Below are positions 1 through 7,974 of a stretch of 35,185 nucleotides of DNA, piece by piece. A program made the position numbers and the translations under genes. Each line of letters opens with the position of its first letter. Within the stretch, counting starts at the first letter, position 1. The notes below the pieces were generated by a model. The model saw only the letters and a list, made by a program, of their open reading frames with translations, ran no database searches and was not told where the DNA came from. The stretch is from Gammaproteobacteria bacterium (lineage in GTDB: Bacteria > Pseudomonadota > Gammaproteobacteria > Arenicellales > Poriferihabitantaceae), in contig JAPOSW010000069.1 of NCBI GenBank assembly GCA_026709505.1, positions 1-35,185 of the forward strand. Direction: 5' to 3'.

Positions 1-26
1 TGCCGAGTTCCCGAAGACGCGGTCCG

Positions 27-572
27 CTAGCAACTCGGAGTCATGCTGCCTGCATTATACTCCATGGCACGAAGTGAATCCGCAGTTGCCGAACATTTGT
101 GGTGTGTAACTCTAGGGGTCAGAGCCGCTACATAACCCGCTCGGATAACCGCTAGATATCTGCACTTAATAAAGACACTGCACGCGCAGCTATCTCCCCA
201 CATCTCCTTCCATTTCGCTAGCCGCTCCCGCTGGGAATCGTCCAGGCTGTCCGGATCAATCGAATTGATGCTGCGATCCCTCCAGTACGGAAACCCGCCT
301 GAAACCTCCATGTAGCAACCACTTCCAATCCGATGGTCCGAGTAGCCTCTTTTAGCCTTGCTTTTGTCAAACGCCGGTTTGCAGATCGCCTTGGCGTCGC
401 CATGCCAGTACTGGCACAGGGAAACCGTGTCTGCCGAGACCGTGCCGGAACCGGCAAGAAACAGTATGGAGGCCAGCAGAGCAGCATATATCGTCTTGCT
501 GCTGTCCGAACTATTGTGCCTGTGACGACTGAACCCGCTAATGCCCTGTACACGAGACAAAGCGCCTGACAA
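27..572 (-). CDS. Secreted Cys-rich hypothetical protein, start disrupted by an A8 tract
   Basis: Family not recognised. A hydrophobic segment (IYAALLASILFLAG) followed by VSADT looks like a Sec signal peptide. The mature part has about eight cysteines (CQYW, CKPAF, GCYME, CACS, KCRY, HKCS, terminal SC), which suggests disulfides in the periplasm or outside the cell. The open frame starts only at a TTG (572) with no ribosome site. Upstream, a good site (GAGG, 7 nt before an ATG at 597) is followed by eight A residues on the coding strand (587-594) and is one base out of frame. With seven A residues the protein would start MKKTPKDLLSGALSR and run straight into this frame. I infer that the true gene is 27-597 with a one-base slip, which could be a sequencing error, a mutation or phase variation. 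Confidence 0.55.
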   Translation of the reverse strand: MSGALSRVQGISGFSRHRHNSSDSSKTIYAALLASILFLAGSGTVSADTVSLCQYWHGDAKAICKPAFDKSKAKRGYSDHRIGSGCYMEVSGGFPYWRDRSINSIDPDSLDDSQRERLAKWKEMWGDSCACSVFIKCRYLAVIRAGYVAALTPRVTHHKCSATADSLRAMEYNAGSMTPSC

Positions 573-765
573 CAGGTCTTTCGGTGTTTTTTTTCATCTT
601 GTTTCCTCAATTGTTAATGGAACCCCTCTCTGACTCGCTCCATGTCAGGTTTTCTGGTCAATGCCACAATGTCAAGTACAGACAAATTCCCCGACTCCCT
701 GCAGGATAGCGCAAAAGCCATAATTTACCTACTATCGATATTCTGCCTATCATAGTTGATTTGAC

Positions 766-778
766 GGGGGGGGGGGGG
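766..778. repeat. G13 homopolymer tract
   Basis: Thirteen consecutive G on the plus strand in an otherwise AT-rich intergenic stretch (598-880) where I see no gene. A C13 tract of the same length occurs at 31120-31132 and a C10 at 1382-1391, but their flanks do not match. Such tracts slip easily, both in replication and in sequencing. Confidence 0.9.
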
Positions 779-879
779 CAACAATGTCATTAATCTAATG
801 TATATGGTATTATATTGGTACAAATGTGGTAATATTTCATTTATTCTCCCGGAGTAAAAACAGTTTGCGTTTGCGGGTG

Positions 880-1335
880 ATCTTTCAGGCAGGCATGCGG
901 AACGGACTGCCGAGCGCCTGGGAGAAGACGTCAGTCAGTATGAATTCCGTCAAGTCGAACCGGAATCGACACCTCTTCGGTCACCCACACCAAAACCGGG
1001 GTGCAATGGACAAAAAATACCTGCCAGGTCGTCAAGGCCGGGTAGATCGAAGCCCTGATTGAGCTTCTGACCCCGTTTTCCTCGCACGGGGAGAAAATCG
1101 ATAACACGATCGGCCATTTCGACCGCAACCGTAAGCGAATGCGCTATCAGGCATTCCGGGAACAGGGACTGTGTATCCAGTGCCGCCGTAGAGGCCGGAT
1201 GCAGAAATGTCATCGGCACCCGACTGAAGCGTGGCGGCATGCACTGGAGTGGAAATAGCGCAAACCACATCGCTTCGCTTCGTTCATTTGTCATCAGCAA
1301 ACGACTTGATGACTGCTGGTACGAAAAAGCCGGCA
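880..1335 (+). mobile_element. Degenerate ISKra4-family transposase (C-terminal part)
   Basis: No single open frame, but conceptual translation across shifts gives recognisable ISKra4-type segments in order: AERTAERLGEDVSQYEF (about 897-960), IDNTIGHFDRNRKRMRYQAF (about 1097-1165), then, after a frameshift near 1170, VEAGCRNVIGTRLKRGGMHW and a tail to about 1315. The pattern 'RMRY..FR.QGL - frameshift - V.AG C.NVIG.RLK..GMHW' is the usual end of ISKra4 transposases. At least one stop (TGA after RSKP, about 1060) and one frameshift make it non-functional. The family call rests on motif memory, not a search. Confidence 0.6.
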
Positions 1336-1691
1336 ACTCCTGATATCCAACACAAAAATGATATTTGCCCAAAATTTGACGCCCCCCCCCCGGTCTTGTT
1401 GACACTACGAAGTGAATCGACGACAAGTGCAGGGACGATGAATCCGGGGAAGATGACATCAGGCCTGTCGTAGCGCGAGAAGACCCGGCGAAAGCCCTTG
1501 AGCCGCCGGAACAGGCGTTCCACCTCGTTGCGATGCCTACCGGTCGTATTCCCACAAAATCCAGGCTGCCTGCGACGCGATACTCTACCCGCTAGGACAA
1601 TCACCCTGAACAGAGTTCTGCCGTCCAGAACAACCCTGATTTCAAGACGTTTGAGACCGGGATAGGATTGGTGCGTCCACAATATTTCCAA
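1284..1691 (-). mobile_element. Degenerate IS5-family transposase C-terminus
   Basis: A 135-codon open frame carries a segment typical of the end of IS5-family DDE transposases: GRHRNEVERLFRRLKGFRRV followed by FSRYDRPDVIFPGFIVPALV (about 1390-1544). It includes the catalytic Glu region (R..VE..F..LK..RR...RYD). The N-terminal DDE part is missing and the flanks do not look like transposase. It runs into a C10 tract at 1382-1391 and overlaps the tail of the ISKra4 remnant on the other strand, so one element probably inserted into or next to the other before both decayed. From here to the ATPase gene (1691-1936) I see no gene. Confidence 0.6.
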
Positions 1692-1935
1692 ACCTCTTCA
1701 ACCGGGAAAATCTGTGGGACTGAACCACGATTTCGACTGAACGGTCATGGTAGATAGCAAACTACTACACTGCCGACACCAAATCCACCTCGAAATTCTC
1801 AATGAAAAACCCCAAGGCAGAGAAAAATAGGACTTTTGCGTATGTTTGCATAAGAGGGTGATTCATGCTTTTTTGCCGATTGTGAAGTTATCTTTATAAG
1901 CCCTTTGTGTTGCCTGGAGAAAATCAGGACATTCG

Positions 1936-3129
1936 CTACATGAGACCTAGATCAAGACCGCCGGGTGCACAGAGCCGCCATTCACTCGTCCAGTTTACCG
2001 GCTTCTCCTCGGCAGCGAGAGAAACCAACTGGCCATGTTGCCAATTGAAACTCGCAATCCTGCCGAGTTGTCGCAAGGACGATGGACGAGGCGACCCCAT
2101 TTTGACTTCAATCGGGAATACCTGTCCATCGGACTCGACAAGAAAATCAATCTCCTGACCATCGCGTGTGCGCCAGAAATGCACTTCAACTTCACGCACC
2201 CGATGCCGAAAGGCCTTGAGAATTTCAGAGAATATCTGTGTTTCGAAGAGCGCACCCCCCATCGGTCCAAGTCTTGCCTCATCCGCGCTACGCCAACCAC
2301 CGAGCCATGCGGCAAACCCGGCATCCAGAAAGTAGAGCTTCGGACTCTTGGTCATTCTCTTCGTTCGGTTTGTATGATAAGGGTATACGAGTTTTATCAA
2401 ATAACCGTCTTCCAGCAGACTCAGCCATTCTTTCGCCGTTGCCGGTGACACCATGGCATCTCGACCCAAATCCTGGTAATTGATGACTTGTCCGGTGCGA
2501 AGTGCACAAAGTCTTACAAAAGTTTCAAATTCTCTGCGCTTCTCGATCCGAGACAGTTCTCTGATATCACGCTCAACGTATGTTTGAAGGTACGAGGAAA
2601 GGTAAAGATCGCGCACTGAGCGATCTCTGACACCGTGCAATTTGGGGAATCCTGTCTCCAGCAGATGCTCGAAATATGCTTGCGGAGTTTCAGTGCGTAC
2701 TGCGCCCTTTTCTTCCATCGACAGACCGTGCAGATTCAGGATGGCCACGCGTCCGGCAAGCGTCTCGCTTACTCCTGCCATTACCTGAAAGTTCTGCGAA
2801 CCTGTAAGTCGAATCGCCCCGGGAGGAAGACCACCGGCATCGACAAGCTTCTTGATCGGACTCATAAGCTGCGGGGCGTACTGAATTTCATCAATCGTGA
2901 AAGGAGGTTCAAGGTCCTTCATGAACAAAACCGGATCACGATTCGCGCGCTCACGAACTGCGAGGTCATCAAGGTTTACGTAGGAATGTCCCGAACTGCA
3001 TCTGTTCAAGAGAGAACTCTTGCCAGCCTGTCGGGGGCCAAGCAGCAGCCACACTGAAAACAACTGCAACTGTGGAGCTGGAGTGTTGATTATTGGTTCA
3101 ACCGTTCTGCTGATCCAGAAATTCGGCAT
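1936..3129 (-). CDS. AAA ATPase with C-terminal DUF4143 domain
   Basis: A 397-aa protein of the AAA_14 plus DUF4143 type. The Walker A motif GPRQAGKSS lies near residue 31, the Walker B motif FTIDEIQ near residue 78, and a sensor-type stretch RLTGSQNF follows. The C-terminal third carries the DUF4143 signature, including YFLDAGFAAWL and a nuclease-like E-x-D...IEVK arrangement (GQEIDFLVES, FPIEVKMG) resembling the PD-(D/E)XK core. These proteins are widespread in bacteria and often travel with accessory DNA. Their substrate is unknown. Start ATG at 3129 has only a weak GAAG upstream. Length is normal for the family and no lesion is visible. It stands alone between IS remnants and a degraded stretch. 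Confidence 0.85.
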   Translation of the reverse strand: MPNFWISRTVEPIINTPAPQLQLFSVWLLLGPRQAGKSSLLNRCSSGHSYVNLDDLAVRERANRDPVLFMKDLEPPFTIDEIQYAPQLMSPIKKLVDAGGLPPGAIRLTGSQNFQVMAGVSETLAGRVAILNLHGLSMEEKGAVRTETPQAYFEHLLETGFPKLHGVRDRSVRDLYLSSYLQTYVERDIRELSRIEKRREFETFVRLCALRTGQVINYQDLGRDAMVSPATAKEWLSLLEDGYLIKLVYPYHTNRTKRMTKSPKLYFLDAGFAAWLGGWRSADEARLGPMGGALFETQIFSEILKAFRHRVREVEVHFWRTRDGQEIDFLVESDGQVFPIEVKMGSPRPSSLRQLGRIASFNWQHGQLVSLAAEEKPVNWTSEWRLCAPGGLDLGLM

Positions 3130-3280
3130 ATTTTAATCTTGCTTCATATCTGCCGGCCATAATAACATAAGCGCATGTCTTTTTACCAGTTTATAGGGAA
3201 AACCGTGATTTGGAGAGTGGAACTCTAGAGTTTTGCTTACGATCATCAGCCATGTAGGAAGTTTCTGCAAAATTTAACGG

Positions 3281-3529
3281 TTATGGGTTTCCATGCTGAA
3301 TCAAACGATATAGAGAATAGTGGGAATCAAACATGCCGGAATGGCTCCCAGAGCCCCCTTGAAATTTTCCGCATGCCTCATTGCGTGTTGCATCGAGTAA
3401 TACTTTTGAAAGTTCTACGCCTTCTGCCTTGTGCATCTCTTCCGGAGCACGAGGCGGAACTATGCAGTTGGGGCATCCGGCCTCACAACGGCAGTGTGCA
3501 CCAACTGGAATTTGGAACAGTGTTCCCAC
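3281..3529 (-). pseudogene. Possible remnant of a DUF1998-type helicase C-terminus
   Basis: A short open frame (82 codons) contains HCRCEAGCPNCIVPPR followed by a helical LSKVLLDATR stretch. The C-x-C-E-x-GCP-x-C arrangement resembles the zinc-binding end of DUF1998/DEAD-box helicases, where it sits just before the C-terminus. There is no upstream helicase sequence and no ribosome site, so if the match is real this is a leftover of a longer gene. The rest of 3130-3630 shows nothing else I can name. A chance resemblance is possible. Confidence 0.25.
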
Positions 3530-3629
3530 CCGTAATAACTGAGATAATGCGTTGACTGTGCGGCTGAAGAAACCGCACCTGAACCTCGTTCACAAACACC
3601 CTATTAATCGATTATTATTCAGAGGGGGT

Positions 3630-4142
3630 TCAAAACTGGCTCACAACAATCATTGAAGGCGATTTATCCAGCCACGCCTTCGTATAGTTTTCATATAAAG
3701 AAATTCCTTTTCGGTAACCAACTGTCAGAAGTATTTCTTCAAGGGATACGAGCCTCTCACGAAAGCCCAGTCTTACCCCGCATCGCAAACTTGCTTTGTC
3801 TGGACCACACAAAAGCCAATTGCTATGCCGTGCCAATGCACGGGCCCATAGCAACTTCTCACCCAAATCCAATGCAGTACCCGCTACCTTGATATCCAAT
3901 TCTACAACTTCCCTTTCGCTGACCGCATGATCTGCGGCCAAGGTGCCATGTAGCTGTCCGGCATCAATATCCTGCTCTTTGCGACGCAACTTAAAACCCG
4001 TATTTGTCTCGGTCACACATTCTTCCATAGTTTCCAGTTGATAGCCTCTCGAAAGCACAGACCACGTTCCTTTACGGTGTGCCTCAATGATCACATTTGT
4101 ATCAACAAGTACCAAGCCCCCTGTTCTGACAGCTCCGCTCAC
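3630..4142 (-). CDS. PIN-like domain protein (probable toxin/RNase partner)
   Basis: A 170-aa protein that begins with VLVDTNVIIEAHR (Asp near residue 14), the usual first strand and acidic residue of PIN-like nucleases. It continues with a mid acidic helix (LDLGEKLLWARALA) and LLCGPDKASLRCGV, where PIN proteins have the third acidic site in a '.-D-.A' context. PIN domains are metal-dependent RNases, many of them toxins. The GTG start (4142-4140) overlaps the stop TGA (4141-4139) of the XRE-ImmA gene, so translation is coupled and the two proteins probably act as a pair. The C-terminal 50 residues are not recognisable. Function as a toxin is inferred from fold and context. Confidence 0.7.
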   Translation of the reverse strand: MSGAVRTGGLVLVDTNVIIEAHRKGTWSVLSRGYQLETMEECVTETNTGFKLRRKEQDIDAGQLHGTLAADHAVSEREVVELDIKVAGTALDLGEKLLWARALARHSNWLLCGPDKASLRCGVRLGFRERLVSLEEILLTVGYRKGISLYENYTKAWLDKSPSMIVVSQF

Positions 4143-5242
4143 AGTTTAATAGCTTGATTGATCTTGTAAACACTAAACAATTCATTCAAATCTTCGATTG
4201 TGAGGTGCGTCAGAGATGCGGCACGTCGAGCGGATAAGAGGCCCTGATCAATCCCCCTTGACAATACATCCAAGAACGATCTCGAAAATAGAGATGGTGT
4301 CTCTGCCCTTGAATCCCGGCCATTATAGTACAAGGCTGTTTCCGGGACTGATCTAGCCTTATCAGCCGTCAACTGCCCAAGGGCTACCAGCCTCCATCGG
4401 AGAGCGGATGAGGTCACTTCCATTTCTTCAGCTGCATCGTTCAACCGCACTATAAGGGCTTCCCTATCCAGATACTTCCACTCCCCGTATTTTTTCAGTG
4501 ATACTCTCGGCATCAGCAAGGCTGCTGCGAAACTGTCAGCGAGTTTTTCTACCCATCCACCACCGGTCTCCGAGGTATTTTCAATGTGGTCGGGCGGCAT
4601 GGAATCCCAAGTTAAAATGTGAAACAGTTCATGTGCCAAGTCGAAATTCCTCCTTCCGGCGACTTCTCCTCGATCAATTAGTACTACATCAAGATCAGGC
4701 AGGCGGCATGCTGCACCGGAAATTCCTCGGTATGCATCAACCATGAGAACCAGAATCCCGAGTAGTTCTTCCATAATGGATGCCAGTCTCCGAGCCGGAA
4801 CAGCACCCAATTCGAACTTGGCAGCAAACTTCTCTCCTGCATTAACCGCGTCTATAAGTTTTGATTGCTTATTCAAGTTAAGGGAATGGCGCATGAACGG
4901 CATCGGATGACCAGTCTTTTTAGACAAGGCCAAGTACGCTCCGATCCAACAGCTCGCGGTTTTTTCGTATTCGCATAGCTCCGCCTTGCCAACTCCAGAT
5001 TGCCGCCATGAAAACTGTACCTTACCGTCTAGCCGGAATGGATCGGTAAAATAATCCAGTGTGGCACCCAATTTATCCATTGAAAGCAGCAATTCGTCGG
5101 CACTCAACCGTCGTATCCCTGTCTCTATTGCAGAAACAGTCTGTCTATCTTTAAATCCGAGCAAGCACGACAGTTCCTTCTGGGAAAGTCCTAACTCCTT
5201 TCTCAGTTCCCTAAGACGTGTGCCTATAATTTTCTCTGTCAC
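4139..5242 (-). CDS. XRE-family regulator fused to ImmA/IrrE metallopeptidase
   Basis: An N-terminal Cro/CI helix-turn-helix (TRLRELRKELGLSQKELSCLLG, then QTVSAIETG) is followed after a linker by a DUF955/ImmA-IrrE zinc peptidase domain with AHELFHIL (HExxH) and a downstream EKLADSFAAALLMP helix. ImmA-type peptidases cleave repressors or antitoxins, and fusions with an XRE domain are typical of stress-, prophage- and toxin-linked modules. The open frame extends to a TTG at 5278, but those codons lie inside a perfect inverted repeat (5252-5285). I prefer GTG at 5242, giving MTEKIIGTRLREL and placing the repeat just upstream as an operator for autoregulation. The stop overlaps the PIN gene start by 4 nt. 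Confidence 0.85.
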   Translation of the reverse strand: MTEKIIGTRLRELRKELGLSQKELSCLLGFKDRQTVSAIETGIRRLSADELLLSMDKLGATLDYFTDPFRLDGKVQFSWRQSGVGKAELCEYEKTASCWIGAYLALSKKTGHPMPFMRHSLNLNKQSKLIDAVNAGEKFAAKFELGAVPARRLASIMEELLGILVLMVDAYRGISGAACRLPDLDVVLIDRGEVAGRRNFDLAHELFHILTWDSMPPDHIENTSETGGGWVEKLADSFAAALLMPRVSLKKYGEWKYLDREALIVRLNDAAEEMEVTSSALRWRLVALGQLTADKARSVPETALYYNGRDSRAETPSLFSRSFLDVLSRGIDQGLLSARRAASLTHLTIEDLNELFSVYKINQAIKL

Positions 5243-5251
5243 TGTGCTTCT

Positions 5252-5285
5252 ATAATTCTTGCAATAATAATAATGCAAGAATTAT
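5252..5285. promoter_or_regulatory. Perfect inverted-repeat operator of the XRE-ImmA/PIN module
   Basis: Arms ATAATTCTTGCA (5252-5263) and TGCAAGAATTAT (5274-5285) are exact inverted repeats of 12 nt separated by 10 nt (ATAATAATAA). The arm centres are 22 nt apart, about two helical turns, as expected for two XRE dimers or one large dimer. The repeat ends 10 nt before the preferred GTG start at 5242. Binding by the encoded XRE protein is inferred. Confidence 0.65.
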
Positions 5286-5411
5286 ATGCTATTCATATCT
5301 TGCATGGAAGATTTTTTTCACGGGACAGCTTCTTGAACAGAAGTACCAGAAAGTACAGAAACAATGAGGGATTTACTTACTTCCATGCAGGTGGCCGATG
5401 TGTCTGGCCTG

Positions 5412-6728
5412 TCATGGCTTGTAGGGTGGATTTACCGGTAATTTCCTTAAATAGTCGCAAAAGGATGGAATAGGGATTTCATAATGCTTAGGGAGCTTGC
5501 CTGTCTCTGCCAACACGCCGGCATGCAGCGCATCGATCAGAAAATCATCCGTAGATTGCTGCTTCCTGCTTCGTGCAAATTGTGTCAATTCGTCAATCTC
5601 ATCCCAGCTTAGCACTCCATTTCTATCTTGCGCTTCCTGTGCCAGATTCTTGTAAACCCAGGGATGCCCTGAACATGCATCAAGCCGGTAGGTATAGTAT
5701 TCCTCTTTCAGTTCCTCGCCAAGCTGAATTGCCCGTAATAACAAGTCTTCATTGATAATTCCGCCATGATCACTAATGACTTGACCAGCTGCCACAGATA
5801 CATTGTTGGCATGCTGGGGCCATCCTTGAGATAACTCGACCAAGGCATTCACCCAGGTTGCCTGGCTAGATCCCTTAAAGCTATAGGCATCAAATACGCT
5901 TTGTATTACATTTGTTGTATCCTCATGCGTGAGGCGCCTCAATGTTATCACTCGCTTTCTGGGAGGTCTTGACAAACCGCATTTCTCAAGCACTCTCCTG
6001 GTATCACTCAACCCAAAAAAAGCAGCCACCAGAGGAATGTCCTTCGGATTCTTGTGCAGGCACTTCATAACCGCCTTTGTTGATTGATTGACCGGTATGT
6101 TTTGAGCCTCGTCGACAAATATCACCATGTGGATGTCTCCCAGCAGAGGAGCCGCATCACGAAAAACCCTCTCGGCAATGATTGTTTCCGGATTCGGTGT
6201 ATCCTGCGGCTTTCCATGCACCGTTAGGCCCAATCCGCCAGCCTTCACAGTGCAACCGCCTTCAGAAAGTGCGGATACGAGTTTTTTGCTGAGTTCCTTC
6301 ATTTTTTCGGAACCTTTGGAAACCTGACCGGGATAGTGCTCTGCAAGCCGCTCTCTTTCGCGATTTGCCTCCTCAATCATGATCATGACTACATTTGCCG
6401 CCGATTGTAATGTATCCGGATCAATCAGTATCGCTACCCAAGGATCTTGCGGTGTCGAATGCAGGCGAACCGCCTCCATGCATTCGCCCATCAATGCCGT
6501 CTTGCCAGCACCGGGAGCGCCCTGAAAAATCATGGTGCCGCCGCCAATATGACCCCTGCCAAGGCTTTTGACGGCTCCTCGAAACACTTCGTACTCGGCA
6601 TCACGGCCCCGAAAAAAAGGCTCGCGGCCGACTTCAGCGCGATCGGTCAGCTCCAGCCAGTCTTCCAATGGCAATGGCGCCGCTGGCGGCGGTTTTGGAA
6701 AAGGGTTTTCATTCATGGGTATAAACAT
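5412..6728 (-). CDS. AAA ATPase (ExeA/orc-like P-loop protein)
   Basis: About 439 aa. Walker A GAPGAGKTAL follows a short Pro-rich N-terminus (NPFPKPPPAAPLP), and Walker B VIFVDEAQ lies midway. An arginine-rich stretch (RPPRKRVITLRRLTHEDT) and a C-terminal winged-helix-like region (GVLSWDEIDELTQFARSR) follow. This is the plan of ExeA/ORC-like AAA ATPases found in accessory regions. The client process is unknown. The frame is open up to a TTG at 6818, but 6739-6764 is a tandem 13-bp repeat (GAGAAATTGGACT twice, plus strand), which fits poorly with coding, so I start at ATG 6728. ATG 6716 is equally possible, and neither has a clear ribosome site. It lies downstream of the sel1 gene on the same strand but about 185 nt away, so it is probably a separate unit. 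Confidence 0.75.
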   Translation of the reverse strand: MFIPMNENPFPKPPPAAPLPLEDWLELTDRAEVGREPFFRGRDAEYEVFRGAVKSLGRGHIGGGTMIFQGAPGAGKTALMGECMEAVRLHSTPQDPWVAILIDPDTLQSAANVVMIMIEEANRERERLAEHYPGQVSKGSEKMKELSKKLVSALSEGGCTVKAGGLGLTVHGKPQDTPNPETIIAERVFRDAAPLLGDIHMVIFVDEAQNIPVNQSTKAVMKCLHKNPKDIPLVAAFFGLSDTRRVLEKCGLSRPPRKRVITLRRLTHEDTTNVIQSVFDAYSFKGSSQATWVNALVELSQGWPQHANNVSVAAGQVISDHGGIINEDLLLRAIQLGEELKEEYYTYRLDACSGHPWVYKNLAQEAQDRNGVLSWDEIDELTQFARSRKQQSTDDFLIDALHAGVLAETGKLPKHYEIPIPSFCDYLRKLPVNPPYKP

Positions 6729-6912
6729 ACCATTAGTTGAGAAATTGGACTGAGAAATTGGACTTTTGATCACCGAAAAATCACCAAAAACCTTAAGGGC
6801 ATTTGCTGAAATATTCAATGTTCGAAGGCACTTTCCACTTGATTTTACTCCACGTTGGACATTACCTGTTCACACCAACCGACAATCTGAAAAATGCAAT
6901 TTCTACTAGAAC

Positions 6913-7308
6913 TCATGAGTTATCATCGACTATCATGTCCAGCAACATCCTTGACCCCTCCAATCCCTGGTCTGCTGCCTGGCTTAGCCATGTCCTCGCA
7001 ACCTTGGTATTGCCTTGAACACAGTCCCCGTCAAGATACATGCAGCCAAGCCCATGCTCAGCCAGTGCCAACCCCTGCTCTGCGGCCGCAGTCATCCACC
7101 GGTATGCCATCAGCTCATTGCGGACCACCCCCAACCCCCTTTGATGCATGACCGCCAGCCGATACTGAGCATCAGCCATACCATTTTCGGCGAGCGGTCC
7201 GAGCAGCCGCATAGCTTGCGAAAAGTTCCTGGTCTCGAATGCAGCAATGCCACTCGCAAGATCCATTGCTGAATCACCATTTTCGTCAGTTGGAGTGTCT
7301 TCGGACAT
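6913..7308 (-). CDS. Small Sel1-repeat (TPR-like) protein
   Basis: 131 aa. Two to three Sel1-like helical repeats are visible: ADAQYRLAVMHQRGLGVVRN with AYRWMTAAAEQG, and ALAEHGLGCMYLDGDCVQGN with ARTWLSQAADQG. There is no signal peptide, so it is probably a cytoplasmic protein-interaction scaffold. It starts 10 nt after the stop of the response regulator, making it the last gene of the sensor-regulator operon behind the dsr cluster. A role in sulfur signalling can only be inferred from position. A 12-bp palindrome AACTCATGAGTT (6909-6920) overlaps its end without a T tract. Confidence 0.85.
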   Translation of the reverse strand: MSEDTPTDENGDSAMDLASGIAAFETRNFSQAMRLLGPLAENGMADAQYRLAVMHQRGLGVVRNELMAYRWMTAAAEQGLALAEHGLGCMYLDGDCVQGNTKVARTWLSQAADQGLEGSRMLLDMIVDDNS

Positions 7309-7318
7309 GGTTTAATAT

Positions 7319-7963
7319 TCAGGGATTATGGGTCAGCCCCTCTCGGACCGCCAGTACCGCTGCTTCAACTCGTGAATGCAGGCCCAGTTTCTTCAATATC
7401 GACTTGACATGCAGCTTGACGGTGCCGTCTGATATTCCAAGATCCAGCGCGATGCGCTTGTTGCTCTGGCCTTCTGTCAAATGCCGCAAAATCTCCATCT
7501 CACGAGGCGACAGGCAATCAAAAATCGAGTCTGGGTTCTCATGCCTCCTCGCCTTTTGCTGAATAATGGATGCCAGCTTCCCGGCCAACTGTGGCGCAAC
7601 CACAACCTCACCCGAAATCACCTTCTTCATGGCGGCAACCAGTTCATCGGGAGCCATGTCCTTCAACAAGTAACCGTTAGCCTGATGCTGCAGACACTCC
7701 GTCAAATCGGAAGTGTCATCACTCGTGGTCAAAACAAGGATCGGTAGCTCTGCATGATTCTTGCGCAAGGCCCTGAGTGTCTGAATCCCATCCAGTTCCG
7801 GCATGCGAAGATCTACCATGACCACATCAGGGCACTCACTACTCACCGATTCGATGCCTTCAGTGCCATTCGAAAAGGAAGTCACCTCGACGCCTCTGCG
7901 CCTCAGCAATCCCTCCAGACCCTCCCTGAAGAGTGCATGATCATCAATCAATACCGCTTTCAT
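7319..7963 (-). CDS. NarL/FixJ-type response regulator
   Basis: 214 aa. The receiver domain (1-120) has the acidic pair IDDH at 6-9, phospho-acceptor Asp51 (VMVDLRMPE), the conserved Thr in LVLTTSDD and Lys in YLLKDM. The C-terminal LuxR/GerE helix-turn-helix (LSPREMEILRHLTEGQSNKRIA, then DGTVKLHVKSILKKLG) binds DNA. It lies 11 nt downstream of the sensor kinase, its obvious partner. NarL-class proteins bind heptamers related to TACYYMT, often as inverted pairs two bases apart, and one such pair lies upstream of dsrA. I infer that it regulates dsr or linked genes. Classical nitrate control is less likely because no nitrate genes are nearby. Confidence 0.92.
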   Translation of the reverse strand: MKAVLIDDHALFREGLEGLLRRRGVEVTSFSNGTEGIESVSSECPDVVMVDLRMPELDGIQTLRALRKNHAELPILVLTTSDDTSDLTECLQHQANGYLLKDMAPDELVAAMKKVISGEVVVAPQLAGKLASIIQQKARRHENPDSIFDCLSPREMEILRHLTEGQSNKRIALDLGISDGTVKLHVKSILKKLGLHSRVEAAVLAVREGLTHNP

Positions 7964-7974
7964 TTCTCAACATG

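Noticed and set aside
950..1555. 201-codon minus-strand frame
   Set aside because: Runs antisense to the ISKra4 remnant and out of frame with the IS5 remnant; no family features of its own.
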